Below are positions 10,892-23,771 of a DNA stretch of 64,000 bases, one piece after another. The position numbers were made by a program, and so were the translations under genes. The stretch is from Macquaria australasica (Eukaryota > Chordata > Actinopteri > Centrarchiformes > Percichthyidae), in assembly GCA_005408345.1 (NCBI GenBank), contig SEMN01001213.1, forward strand, positions 1 to 64,000. Direction: 5' to 3'. Every line of letters begins with the position of its first letter. Position 1 is the first letter of the stretch. The notes under the pieces are model-generated. The model saw nothing but the letters and a program-made list of their open reading frames with translations, was not told where the DNA came from and made no database searches.

Positions 10892-12249
10892 AGGGTTCCC
10901 AAATGGACAATTGTAAATGTCAAGAATGTTCCCAAGTAGACAAAGACATAAGGAAACTGAAAGGTCAAAAGGTCGCACTAACGTGAGTTCACCTTTACAC
11001 TAGAGCTAGAAAGTTACCTTTTCCATTTTAAAGTTGGTGTTGCAGTGAAGAGCTGACTTGAATTTGGTGGCCCTATGTGCATGTTAAGGCTCCCAAAAAA
11101 ACAGCTCAAAGGGTCACCAGGTGTCCTAATGTTTTTTATTGCATATTGAACAATTTCAAACGTGCATATTTTCTCATAGAAAGATCTGAGACCCCACCCA
11201 CCATGTGGGACAAGCCCACATGACCAAATCCCCTCCGCAGCATCTAGAAAAACAAGCTTTATTTGGAATAATCAAGTGAGCATGGTGTGAGGATTGACTA
11301 GTTTAAAGGTATAATATGTAACATTTTCACATAAAAATGTCTTAAAACGACTAGACCTATGTTATATATTTTGTTGCAAGCCCAGCGCTGTTATCCCTGG
11401 TTGAAACAATCATACTAAAAATGACTTAATGAGCGTGTTGAACACCACATAACGTTAGCTACAGTAATGTTAGCTATATCTGTAGGTGACTATTGGTAAT
11501 GATAATGTCAAATTTTCAAAGGCCCATATTTTCTTTTGCACCAAACATCTTGTCTCAGAACCTTTTTATTTAGACTGTTGAGTGCATACTCTGTACACCC
11601 TTTGGTGAGATATCTTCTTTCAGGAACATCCTTGAGGTGGAACCAAGTCAGACTTAAAGAGCACCCTCTTTTATGAAACATATTTCAATGATAAGTCTTC
11701 AATGAATGTTTCTGACATTTGGTAACCCTGACGTCTGACATACATTTGAATGGAATTGTCGGGGTTTCCAAAGGCCACACTGACAAACAGGAACATTTTT
11801 TGAGACCACAGACTGTCCAAATGGGAACCCAGACCACCCTATTCAAAGGTATTCCCAGAACTGGACAATTGCAAATGGCAACAGTATTCACAAATGTTGA
11901 CCCAAATGTAAAAAATGTCCCCTTTTGTCAATATATATTCCATGTGGACAATATTACCAATAATATTCTATAATGATCCCATTTGTCACGGCTGTCACGG
12001 CCCAAATGAAAAAAAAAAATACTATCACCTCGCTTTCCCAAACGTCAGAGGAAGAGCTTCAAAAATGTTCACATATGGCATATATCCCACCTGACATCCC
12101 AAATAAATATAAGTGTCAAACTGGTTGCCATTTGTCATGGTGGAACACAAACGACCCCCTTTGGATCTGCTGGCCCAACAGTCCCAGGTACTGAAAGTGC
12201 AAGGAACCTATTGTTTTTGGAAGTATTATTATTATTATTATTATTATAC
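10892..12249. repeat. diverged inverted-repeat region
   Basis: Non-coding. The motif of the 10.8 kb hairpin reappears around 11740-11771 (catttgaatgg...gggtttcc) and inverted at 11823-11853 (gggaacccagaccaccctattcaaaggtatt). Words such as aaatggacaattgtaaatg near 10907 and ggacaattgcaaatgg near 11862 are also shared. This suggests at least two degraded copies of the same foldback family. A (TTA)n run lies at 12225-12247. Confidence 0.5.
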
Positions 12250-15130
12250 TTTTGTAACGCATTTTTGAAGGGCTTGGGATGCTCGAAAACTCATGAAAAT
12301 TGGCACACAGGTCAGAACTGGCTAAAATCCAAAGTTCTGCAGTGACTGGGCTCGGGCGTGGCCAGGGCGCTCCATAGTGTCCCCAAACGCACACCACGGT
12401 TGGGATAAAGTTGCTTTGATCTTCATAAGATTTGTTGGGGTTATTGCTCTCATCATGAAGAACATATTTCAGTTTTATTTTTTAGAGCGTTTGCCCAACA
12501 GGAAGTCAGCCACGTTGCATTTGCTGCGTAAATTTCACATTTCTAAACACGTTTGAGTCCTTTAGGATGCTCAAAAACTCATGAAACTTTGCACCCATAG
12601 TCGAACTGGTAAATATTTTGATTTGATGTCACAATTGGGCATGGGTGTGGCACATCGGCTCTATAGCGCCCCCTAATTACTTTTAGCCTTCAAACGCATT
12701 TTTGACGCCCTTGATATACTCTAAAGCTCATGAAATTTGGCACACACATCCTTCCCCGTGAACCTTGCGAGAACATACAACGACTGGGTTTGTGCGTATT
12801 TAGCGGGCTCCGTAGCGCCCCCCCAACTTTATCCCATAGTCGGGATAAAGTTGTTCCGATATTCACCACATTTGATACGCATATTGCTCTCATCATTTCG
12901 GACATATTTCCCATTGGCTTTCATTAACTCCGCCCACCTGGGAGTCAGCCATTTTGAATTTTGTGTGTTTTTTCTGTATTGTTTCCTTTTCCTTTTCGAA
13001 CTCCTCCTAGAGAGCTTATCGGATTCATTTCAAATTTGGTAGGTATAATCGTCAAACGAGTGTGATGCTGAATTGAGAATGAATTGTGAATATCTCGAAC
13101 GATGATGTCATAGGCCATGAGACAAGATGCCATTTTAGACAATTTACAAGTATGGAACTTTTCAAACTGCTCCTAGAGTACTCAACAGATTCACTGTTTG
13201 GTTGGCTTGACCTTAAGACGTGTGATGCTAAATTGCGAAGCGAGTTTCCATGGAACGCAGTTGCTGTGGCGGTGTGGACAATTTGCATGTTTCACAATTA
13301 AACAGGAAACCCTTCATGGAGGGCTTGGGATGCTTGAAAACTCACGAAACTTTGCACATGTCAGAAGTGGTGAGAATTTACATCTGATATGGGTTTTGGA
13401 CATGGTGTGGCAAAATGGCTCGATAGCACCCCCTACAAAATTTCAAAATCAAAGCCCCAACCTTTAAATTTAATGTAGATGTATGAAATTTGGGAGGCAG
13501 ATGTATCATCCCAAGACTTTAAAAAAGCCTCTTAGAACCATACCCTAAACCCAACAGGAAGTCAGGAATTTTTAATTTTCAGTGCAATTTTAGGCCATTT
13601 TTTGTCAATTGCATGCTCTGTACTTTAACAAACTCCTAGAGAATAAATCAGATCTTCAAATTTGGGCAGTGCAATCTAAAGACATTCACAATGAAAAGTT
13701 GTTAAAAGTTTGATATTTTGTTGAACGGTGTGCCTGTGGCGTCGAATTTCCATGTTCCGCCATGAAACAGGAAGTTGTTATAACTCAAATGTACACTGTC
13801 CAATCTGCCCTAAACTTAACATGTTTGATAATAGTCCTGGCCTGAAGACATCCACGTGCTAATATTGAGTTCTAGTCATAGAACTCAATATAATATTAAC
13901 ACGTGCACCTACGTGTGGTAGGTGTGCACCTTCCATGAAATCCACACAACACAACACATACACATACAACACATACAGCAACATAATGCGTGTTTAGAGT
14001 GTGTTCTCTAGCACCAAATATTGGAAACAGGAATTGATAGAAAATGTGCATAACGTCATGTCTGCCGACAGTCGTGAAAATCCACAACCACATCCATCGG
14101 AGTCCTGCCATCACCCCAGACGTGCGGGAAGGTGCAAGGACCCAAGCCAGGGGTCGTACTTTGACGTACTCCTCCTAGAGATTTAATCAGATCCACATCA
14201 AATTTGGTCAGTTCATATGAGAGACATGCACAATGTTGCGAAGCTTTTGAGTTTTTGTTGAACAGCGTGTCCGTGACATGGCGTGGAATTTGTTTCGCCG
14301 TCAAACAGAAAGTAATTTGTAAGTGGACTGTACATTGTCCAAGAGGCCCCAATCTTGCCATGTTTCATGACCCCCCCCCCCCCAGCCTTAAGGCATCTAT
14401 ATGCTAATTTTCAGTCGCAGTCATAGCGTCACCTACTGGCAACAGGATATGACACGTTTTATAGTCTGACATGCTACTCCTAGCATGGGTTGAGCAGAAC
14501 AACCTAAGGCCAGTAAAGCCTTAAGATCTTGATGATGCTTCACGGTGAAGATTGTGAGTTTTCATCAACAGTGCTGCAGTGACAACGCATTGTTCACCAT
14601 GAAACAGGAAGCAGTTTTTTGAGGGGCAAGGGATGCTTGAAAACTCATAAAACATGCCACACACGTCAGAAGGGATGTATTTTGTTGTCTGATGTGGGTC
14701 TTGGACATGGGTGTGGCAACATGGCTCAATAGCGCCCCCTACAATATTTCAACAGAGTAGCCCTCGCTGTATGTTTCACCTAAACATACAAAATTTGGTA
14801 AGCATATGTATCATGTCCAGACTTAGCAAAAAGCCTCTTGGAGCCATAACCTACAACCAGCAGGAAGTCAGTTATTTTCAATTAACTTTGAATTTTTTGT
14901 GCAATTTATGCCATTTCCAGGGGTTGTACTTTGACATACTCCTCCTAGAGATTTAATCAGATCTACGTCAGATTTGGTCAGAGTACATAAAACACCTTCA
15001 CAATGCTAAATTGCGAAGCATTTGAGTTTTCATTGAATGGCATGCCCGCCTGGATAATTTTACAGGTCTGAGGACATCTATATGACAATATTCAGTCATA
15101 GCGCCACCTACTAGTAACAAGAAGTAAGCC
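12250..15130. repeat. array of diverged modular repeats (about 2.9 kb)
   Basis: The same short blocks recur in the same order with many substitutions. One block is 'gggatgct(c/t)gaaaactca(t/c)gaaa..ttggcaca', near 12275, 12565, 12715, 13320 and 14630. The next is 'tagcgccccct', near 12668, 12820, 13425, 14742 and 15105. Then come 'aacaggaagtcag', near 12492, 13552 and 14860, and 'ctcctagaga..tta.c.gat', near 13005, 13170, 13635, 14165 and 14940. The array is non-coding, and the open frames inside are chance. It looks like an old, partly tandem dispersed repeat family of fish genomes whose class I cannot name. Confidence 0.65.
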
Positions 15131-17454
15131 TTGTGAGACAATAATCATTTGATTTACATGACACAGCAGCAGAGGGAGGAGGACAGGAGAAAGGACTGAC
15201 TGACTGATGTCTGTCTCCTTCATTCTCTCTAAACTTCACTAAGGAATGTTATCTGACAGATACATTATTGCACCTATATTAATTTTGCAGAATTACAACC
15301 GGCACAGGTAACCATGTCAGCAGCTGCTGGTTACATCAGCTGCCTATTCACTGTCATCAGTCCCATCTTCTGTGTTGCTTCTCCACTTCTCCCTCTCTGC
15401 TCTGCGTGTGTGTGTGTGTGTTGGGGCTGAGATCGTACACACACACACACACACAGTCCTTTTAAAAAATTTTGGGAGGACAGAGAAACCAACGCGAACA
15501 TTGATGCAAAACATGATAGACAACTCTCAGCATAATTTATTTTCTTCTCATTCAACTGACAAGCTGTGAAAAACGCTTGGCTGGTGCACTAAAGTGTTAT
15601 AGTGTTAGGGAAAACCCTGATTACTTTGATTTTTATGGGCACTGAGATGAATGATCTATTTATAAAATGATTGTTTGCCAGTCCCGTCACTGGCCCTCAC
15701 GGCCCAAATCTTTCCGTTTCTTCTGGTTAACCTCTCTGTGCCCAGTGTCTGAACATGAAGCGGCGGATGCTGCGTGCGCAGATGTGCGAGGGCGTGTTCA
15801 TCGCTACTTGCAGCTTTAATTATTATTATTATTTGCCGTCTTTGAACGCAAAAATGAGATGCTAAACGTGCTCGAAAAGTCACGAAAATTCAAGTGTGTA
15901 TATGTATTAGTTGCCAGTTTATTACTAATGCAGTCTAATTCAGTGTGTTAATCTGTAATGTTATTTCAGGCTGAGTAGCAGCCCATGTACGTAGAACAGT
16001 CTTCAGTGATGTGGGGAAACTGAGCCATCACCACTGAGGCCTTAAACTATGTAATCCTATGGTTCTACATAAAGAGCATGGTAGGTGCAATTACTAAGAA
16101 TAGTCACAGACACACAGAATGACAATGTAAAAAAAATAGAAAGAAAAGTATTTTCAGTGCTCTAAATAATTTACATGAAAATAGATCATGCCTACTTGAA
16201 TTAGTACAAATACTAAAAGAAACATACTAAAACACTTTCCAAATTTCACAGCACTTTTGTCAGGCTACATCAACACTGGGAGTGATCCTTATAGAAAGCA
16301 AATTAAAGAAGAAAATATTTAAATGTCAGTTAACTATGGTTGGATCGCCTAGAAATGAAATGCATAGTATGCCATAACAAGTTAGATTCAAGAATTGCAC
16401 AATTACAGTGGGCAAATCACTTCACTGGTCACTTTATGGGATTAAAAATGTTGTTCTGTCATTTTGGTTTCCTCTTGTCATACTGTAATGGAGGACTTCG
16501 TCTGGACTTTTAACATAAAACATGGCTTTGCTACTTTACATTATATATTTCCATTTCATTTGTTATGAATAAAGTGCTTTATTTTTGGTCAGTTTTGGTC
16601 ATTTTTAAATTTAGTAGTAAGGGTCCTGTGGTATTAGAGAAATATATCAGGTTCTTTCACAAAGGTATTATGAAAACGTATTTGATTTCATGCATGTAGA
16701 AGGGTCGAAAAACCTGGTCGATTTAAAATCCTGACTAAGAAAATATTAAGGAGTTTAGGCTAGTAATTCTTTATTACAGGTAGTAAATAGTAACTATGTA
16801 AGCAAGACAAGACATTTCTGTCTCATTTCACAAACTTTTTTATGTTGTTGACAGATCACAATATAAGTTATACAATATTCTCTGCAACATTTTAAACGAG
16901 TACCAAACAGATAATCTGCAGCTTTTACGTTTTAAAGTATAAATATGGCAATAATTGTCTGACAAGTAAAAAAAAGTGAAAAGATCCAAGTTGCTCTGAA
17001 ACATGGACTGTCATGGTCCCTAGAACTCTGTGTTTTTTGTCTTGTTGTTTCCTGTTTTATTTTGAAATCACGGTTCTTGTTTTCTTGTGTGCCTTTTATT
17101 TCCTGTCTTTGTTCTTTTCCCTCCAGTTTTGATTGTTTTCACCTGTGTCTTGTTACTCACCTGTGTCTGCTTCCCTCGTTGTCTCCTCCCCTATATATAC
17201 CGGTCCTCTCCCTTTGTTCTCTGTTGGGTCATTGATGTTTTTTGGTTGTCTCTCCATGGCATGTTCCTCGTGTTTCCCTGCAAGTTCATTTTTGCGTTCT
17301 GCACCACTCAGCCTGCCGTCGGTCTGCATTTGGGTCCTTTCTCCCTGCTGCCTAGATGGCTCATTGTAACATGGACACAGTACAGTCCTCACAGTAGCTG
17401 CAGATACTTTGGCTCCTGAGCACTACATAAGCACTACATAAGCTTTTTTTTGTT
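15131..17454. other. unassigned non-coding DNA with (GT)n/(CA)n pair
   Basis: No exon was recognised. A (GT)n run at about 15407-15421 faces a (CA)n run at about 15436-15454 across a 15 bp spacer, so the two can pair. A (TTA)n run lies at 15819-15832. From about 17017 the sequence becomes T-rich (tgtttcctgttttattttg...), with a long open frame on the plus strand that shows no family similarity. This resembles dispersed fish repeat sequence and directly precedes the Rex1-like insertion. Confidence 0.4.
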
Positions 17455-20400
17455 TTGTTCCGGCGCTGCTGTGAGTGGCAGCCTGTTGCAGCAGCTCCCG
17501 TTCGTGGTTTGAGTTTTTTTTGAGTTTACTAGTTTGCTAGTGTAGTATACTCGTTCCTTTTTTGCTATATATCTGTATGTATTTGCTATGTATTTTTAGT
17601 ACTTGTTATATTGGTACTTTTTGGCATTTTTGGGACATTTTGTTTATCCTTTATGGAAACAAGACTGTTGAAGCCCTTAGAGACCACGTCCGTAGTTACC
17701 GCCGGCAGCCATGGTGATTCCACTGTTTACACCAGGGATCAGCTGTTAGCTCTCCGCCATACAGCGGTGCTACCACCCGGGGAGAGACCTGATGTGCCCA
17801 GCGAGCTTAGGAGGAGGAGACGGGGAAGCCGACAGGGGGCTCAGTGCCGCGCCAGGAGAAGACATTATACACCCGTCCTCCCATCGATTATCATGGGGAA
17901 TGTAAGATCTATCACCAATAAGATGGACGAGCTGGCGGCGCTGACCCGACATCAGAGGGAATACCGGGAGTGTAGCATCATGCTGTTCACGGAGACTTGG
18001 CTAACCGCGCTAACTCCGGATACGAACGTTTCGGTAAATGGCTTCCAACTTTTCCGGGCGGACAGGACGAAGGAGAGCGATAAGAGGAAGGGAGGAGGGC
18101 TGGCAGTGATTGTTAATGATAGATGGTGTAACCCTGGGCACATCACTGTTAAAGAGCAAACCTGCGACAAGAACATTGAACTGCTAGCTGTTAGCATGAG
18201 GCCATACTATCTACCGAGGGAATTCTCGCATGCCAACGCTGAGGCAGCCTGTGATGTCCTGCTCTCAGCAGTAAGCAGGCTGCAGACACAACACCCAGAT
18301 GCCCTCCTCGTCATCTCTGGTGATTTTAATCATGCCCCTCCGTCCTCCTCTCTACCCACATTCACTCAGTATGTTACGTGCCATACCAGAGACAACAGAA
18401 TACTGGACTTGTGTTATGCCAACACCAAGGACGCATACATCTCATTGAGTCTCCCCCCCAGGCAGATCTGATCACAACCTTGTGCATCTCAGGCCTGTCT
18501 ACAGACCTCTTGTGCGCAGGCTGCCTGCTGTCCCACGCACAGTGAAGAAGTGGTCTAACGGAGCAGAGGATGCTCTAAAGGACTGTTTTGACACTACTGT
18601 ATGGGACATTTTTAGTGACGCTCATGGGGAGGATATTGACAACCTCACAGACTGTCTGACGGACTACATAAACTTCTGTGTGGAAAACACCATCCCCACT
18701 AGGACTGTACGTTGTTTCGCCAACAATAAACCCTGGATTACTCCTGATATTAAGGCTCTCCTCAAGGAAAAAAAGAGAGTTTTTGTATCGGGTAACAAGG
18801 AGGAGTTGAAGAGTTCAGCGAGAGCTAAGGAGGAGGATCAGGGAGGGGAAAAACAGCTACAGGAGAAAGTTGGAGAGTCAACTGCAGAAAAATAACACCA
18901 GAGGAGTTTGGAAGGGCCTTAAAACCATCTCGGGCCATATGGACTCCAAGCCCCGGCCTGCGGGGGATCAGAAGTGGGCAGATGACCTGAACGTATTCTT
19001 CAACAGATTCGATCAGGCATCTGCCCCGTCTCCTCTGCAACCATCATCACCATCTACCCTCCCTGCCTACAGCCCTCCCCCTCCCTCATCTCACCACTTC
19101 TCACTCCCCACAGCCCTCAGCTTACAGCCACTTAATACACCCACACCACAGCCTGGGCTGGGCCCATCTCCCCATTTCACACCCCCCATTCAGCCCCCAT
19201 GCTCTCTACAAGCTCAACCGGACTGTTCCTCACAACATCCCAGGTGAGAAACGAACTGAGGAAGATAAGGGTGGGGAAGGCGGCGGGCCCAGACGGCATC
19301 AGCTCCAGACTTCTGAAGTCCTGTGCGGATCAGCTGTGTGGGATTGTTGAGCACCTGTTCAACCTGAGTCTGAAGCTGGGGAGGGTGCCAAAACTGTGGA
19401 AAACATCGTGTCTGGTTCCTGTGCCAAAGACCCCTCACCCCAAGGACCTAAATGGCTACAGGCCAGTGGCATTGACCTCTCACCTGATGAAGACCCTGGA
19501 GAGACTGGTCCTTGTCCACCTGCGTCCGCTGGTGAGCCCATGTATGGACCCTCTGCAGTTTGCCTACCAACCCCGCATTGGGGTGGATGACGCTGTCATT
19601 TACCTACTTCAAACATCCCTCTCTCACCTAGAAAAGGCTGGAAACACTGTGAGGATCATGTTTTTTGATTTCTCCAGTGCTTTTAACACCATCCAGCCCA
19701 GGATTCTGGGGGACAAGTTGGAGCACGCTGGGGTGGACTATCACCTGGCAGCATGGATCCTGGACTACCTCACAAACCGACCACAGTATGTGAGGTTACA
19801 GGACTGTGTGTCTGACACACTTCTCTGCAGCACAGGGGCTCCACAGGGAACCGTTCTGGCGCCTTTCCTGTTCACCTTCTACACAGCGGACTTCACCCAT
19901 AACACTTCGAACTGTCACCTGCAGAAGTTCTCTGATGACTCTGCCATCGTCGGCCTCATCACCAACGGGGATGATGGGGAGTACAGAGAACTGACCCAGG
20001 GCTTTGTGGGTTGGTGTCAGCAGAACCGCCTCCAGATCAACGCGAGTAAAACCAAAGAGCTGGTGGTGGACTTCGGCAGGCGCAAACTCCCTACACCAGT
20101 GAACATCCAGGGAACGGACATTGAGATTGTGAGATCATAAAAGTATCTGGGTGTTCACTTGAACAGCAAACTGGACTGGTCAGACAATACGGATGCTCTG
20201 TTTAAGAAGGGCCAGAGCCGTCTCTTTTTGCTCAGGAGACTAACGTCTTTTGGAGTGCAGCTCCTGAGGACTTTCTATGACTTTGTGGTGGCATCAGCTG
20301 TCTTGTATGGGGTGACCTGTTGGGCCAGTGGCATCTCTTCCAGGGATAGGAAGAGACTGGACAGACTGGTAAAGAAGGCCAGCTCTGTCCTTGGATGCCC

Positions 20401-20910
20401 TCTGGACCCAGTGGAGGTGGTGGGAGGCAGGAGAATGGTGGCCAAGCTATCATCACTACTGGAGAACACTTCCCACCCCCTACATGTCACTCTATCAGAA
20501 CTGGGCAGGTCCTTCAGCGACCGGCTGCTCCACCCGCGGTGTCTGAAGGAGAGATACAGTACAACTCCCGGTAATCTACACTTGACTGTCAGTGTGCAGA
20601 CTATTCGCTACTATACTTCATCTGCTGCTGTGCATTATCTTCATGCATATATTTTATTCATGATGTTATCTACTTCATACTGTATGTTGCTGTGAAATAT
20701 TTTCATGTACATGTATATTATATATGTGCAATATTTTTATCTTATCTATTTGTTCATACTTACAACTGCACTCAGTCACTCTTATTTATTTCTGACTATT
20801 TTTCTATTTATTTTTATTGTATTTCTATATATGACATTTTTGCTGGCTGTTGTAACGCTGAAAATTTCCCCGCTGTGGGACAATAAAGGCTTATCTTATC
20901 TCTTATCTTA
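17455..20910 (+). mobile_element. Rex1-like LINE, family A, copy A (near full length)
   Basis: It begins at gttccggcgctgctgtgagtg, the same 5' end as the minus-strand copy at 45.4-48.9 kb. It encodes an endonuclease and RT and ends in gacaataaaggcttatctta with a short TTATC-type tail. The protein features (YRPVALTS, TGAPQGTVLAPFLF, FSDDSAIVG, YKYLGVHLN, CWASGISSRDRKRL) fit the Rex1/Babar group of fish non-LTR elements. The family name rests on memory of motifs, not on a search. Coding damage shows it is inactive. Confidence 0.85.
17653..20574 (+). pseudogene. Rex1-like endonuclease/RT remnant, copy A
   Basis: The reading frame starts at ATG 17653 (METRLLKPLE). Endonuclease motifs GNVRSITNKMDEL, TETWLT and ISGDFNHAP follow. 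Compared with copy B it lacks about 32 bp near 18228, is frameshifted at about 18460 (the SDHN catalytic box falls out of frame), and again near 18810. It has lost about 10 bp in the proline-rich linker near 19185 and carries a nonsense codon near 20138 where the other copies encode YKYLGVHL. A further about 38 bp deletion near 20557 removes the RRSFLPAAVRLYN end. RT catalytic FSDDSA is at about 19928-19945. Confidence 0.85.
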
Positions 20911-21869
20911 AGTTACTTTATAATATCAGTAATTCCTTCAGTTATGTTGACATGGTAACTTACAGGATAAAGTATATTGTATAAGTAAATAACAGTGGCT
21001 TTGATAAACTTTGTATGTTTTATTAGGTGTCTTTTTACTAGAAATACTTGACTAATGTTTCACATCTTCTATTTGTTTCATATCATACTTTCCACCCCTC
21101 ACATCCTGACAATTACTGTAGGCTAAGTGCTTACATAAGTTACTGTGCTACACGTAATGTTACATGCTAGCACGTTACCTCAGTTCGCAAAGCATTCTGG
21201 CAATTTTCTTCTAACACTCCATTTGGAGTCTGCACCTGAAAATGCTCTGTTTGGAGGGCCATTTGTTGGGCTAGATGACCACTACCCCTCAATTCCCAAA
21301 AGGAACAGGACACCCAACGTGGCAGCGCACAAAACAGAGGGGTAGGGCCAAGTGTTTGGGCAAAAAGGGGGAAATGGGATTGAGCCAATGTGTAGAAAAA
21401 GAGGGCGATCTTACTTATGGACCTCTACTTCTTAGAACTATCCCCTCGACTTATGTTGGAGGACTGGAGGTTTGATCCAAGTTTGGCGTGGTAGTTTCAT
21501 ATGGAGCCAGGACAGTGACTTTAATATTTGGCATCGAAAATAAAATTTGGCTTTGAAAACAAAACCTGAACTGAAAAAGGAAACATTGGCATTGAAACAT
21601 TTGTATTGGAAAAAGTTGTATTGGCATTGAAAAAAGTTCCACTGGAAAATAAAACGCAGGCATTCATTTTTTTTTTTATATTTCTTGCATTCTGATGTTT
21701 TTCAATGACAATGGTCAGATTATTCCTTCATGCCACTCTTTTTTTCAGTGACAGTTTTTAGACACCATTTTGGCATGGAGAGGAGGGGTTTGTGGGGAGG
21801 GGCAAGGAGAGCGTGATTTACATATAATCTGCATACTAAGGAGAGAATGTCACTCTGCCTGCTGCCACT

Positions 21870-21917
21870 GCGACCCGGCCCCGGATAAGCGGAAGAAAAT
21901 GGATGGATGGATGGATT
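21870..21917 (+). repeat. retroposon tail with (GGAT)n
   Basis: The segment gacccggccccggataagcggaagaaa followed by atggatggatggatgg is the widespread 3' terminus of a fish interspersed retroposon family that ends in a GGAT repeat. Only the last about 50 bp are recognisable here. Confidence 0.55.
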
Positions 21918-22669
21918 TGATACTGAGTTTGAAGTTACAGGTTATATACCTTTTGTTCCACCTGTTCATGTTTGACACACACAATAGTGTGTCATGAATA
22001 TTGCTCATGTGGCCTTGTTTGTGTCTCACCAAATCCTCATTCTCTCACCCATGTGGAATCAGCTCTGTTACAGACTCTACACATTCCTGCTGTTCAGCAA
22101 CACCACAACTACCCTTATGACTGGAATTCATAGCACAGATAATTTGGGGGTTGTCAATTGTAAGTTCCATTATGACAATATACATGTATAGGCAAGTTAG
22201 GAATTTGGTCAGGATGTGTCAGTCTACTGCAGTAATGTGGTTTATGTATTCATCTAGCTAATTAATTATGTATTGCATACAATTTAAGTAAAACCATCCA
22301 CTAAGTTTAAATTAAAACTTCCTTTATGTGTTACTATGTTGCATCCCCAGGTGTTCCATTCTACTATTTATCCATATAGGCCAAAACCTACCTTTTTAAT
22401 AAGCATGTTTTTGCTTTTTTTCATCAAAAGACATCGCTTTTCTTGGGTGTATTGTGGTTTTGTTAATGTCTCATCCTGTATACACTTACTAACATTCTAT
22501 CTGATAAAAGATGCCAACCCCTCCAATCATTTAAAACTGTAGCTCTACTTTTCACAAATGTTTACTTTTGACCAGTTTGCAACAACATAAAGCAACATCA
22601 GCAGTTCTCTCTGCTGCCAAAATATACATTTATTTTACAATGGCATAGGCACCAGTGGGAGTGCCCCAC

Positions 22670-22945
22670 ATATTGCACTTTTAAGACCCATCTCAAACAA
22701 TGGCTTAAGACAAACCAGAACTGTGATGACTTTTAATTTGACATGTTCCACAATGTATTTTGTCTTTTTCTATTTGTGTATTGTATATTTGTATCTGTAT
22801 ATTGTTGCCTATAATGTTTCTGTTTTTGTTACTTGCCTAGGGACTATGGATTAGCATTCTTGCTAATGTTTACATCTTGTATTTTTATTCTGATGTTTAT
22901 TAATGTGCTCTGTTCCTATAAAAAAAAACAAATAAATAAATGAAA
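22670..22945 (+). mobile_element. degraded non-LTR retroposon 3' end
   Basis: The sequence begins with a short remnant resembling a retroelement C-terminus (..HLKQWLKTNQNCDD then stop, about 22688-22735). A T-rich 3'UTR follows, then a gggactatggattagcattcttgctaatg box, ending in an A-rich tail (aaaaaaaaacaaataaataaatg). This layout is common for a fish LINE 3' end. The clade was not determined. Confidence 0.45.
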
Positions 22946-23621
22946 CATTTCAATTATTTTAAAAACTTACTAACTTACTGAGTTGCCTCTCTGACACAAA
23001 TAAATAAATAAATAAATAAATTAAAAAATTGCATTTTCAATTTGTGGCTTCCTTTCAAGTAAATGCTGTTTGTGTATGTGAGTTGACTGAATGCTGAGTT
23101 GATCCTTTCCCAACACACAGAGATCCTAATCATGCATTGACAACATGCTCATCCTCTGTTTGGATAGCCTTCTGTTAGAGAAATAACATAATTGTGATCT
23201 AAGGAATCATATAACCACATAGATGAAACTACAGCCATGCTGTATCATGCACTAATGCAGTAAGTGAGATGTGGCATTTCAGGAGATCAAACATGCACAG
23301 TCAGATGCACTGACACTTCATATCTACTGTCACTCATCAGGAATGGAGTTGTTTTCAACATTACTCTCTAGCATCATGAATTTCTTCCCCTCCTTCCTCT
23401 TTCTCATATATATTCCTCTGATTAGCAAACTGCAATAGAAACATGTCAACACAAGGTGGCAGCCTCAAGCCAGTGCATATGTCTGTGTATATGTGTTTGT
23501 CTGTGTGCAGGTAGATAGTATGTATAGGTGTAAATGTATAATTTAAAGGTGTAACTTTTTTGCCTGATGACTCTGGATGATGAGGAGTGTGGACTATGTT
23601 GTTTGTAGGATTTTTCAGTAC

Positions 23622-23771
23622 CTTGCTCTTGTTCTTGTGATGTTGTCTGAATCGCAGAAGCTCTTTATGTTGCCTCGACACAAAGTTGACGGCAGCGTAC
23701 TCCAACAGGGCAGAGAAGACAAAGAGAAGGCACACTGCCATCCAGATGTCTATGGCCTTGACATAAGACAC
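23622..23771 (-). CDS. glra3: glycine receptor alpha, exon 8 (TM3 and start of intracellular loop)
   Basis: A 150 bp exon in phase 0 at both ends, with acceptor tttacag and donor AAG|gtactg. It reads VSYVKAIDIW, TM3 (MAVCLLFVFSALLEYAAVNF), then VSRQHKELLRFRQHHKNKSK at the start of the TM3-TM4 loop. TM3 helps shape the pore, and the basic stretch after it is a known trafficking and gating region. The FSALLEY...KELLRF variant is the alpha1/alpha3 form, not the alpha2/alpha4 form with KEF. The basic loop start (QHHKNKSK) is divergent. The next exon (TM4) was not found in the window, so the gene is incomplete here. Confidence 0.93.

Larger units (their letters stand above)
20911..23621. other. 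non-coding DNA downstream of glra exon 8, no TM4 exon found
   Basis: The final glycine receptor exon (intracellular loop end plus TM4) should lie on the minus strand somewhere to the left of 23622, but no Phe-Asn-Ile-Phe-Tyr-Trp-like coding was found. Contents seen are a gcggaagaaaatggatggatgg repeat tail near 21887-21915, a retroposon 3' end at about 22670-22945, and an (AAAT)n run near 23000-23020. The rest is unique-looking AT-rich sequence. Confidence 0.5.

Noticed and set aside
17087..17419. Plus-strand hydrophobic open frame upstream of the Rex1-like copy
   Set aside because: T-rich repeat sequence with no start context, no homologous phrase in the other copies, and no recognised family.
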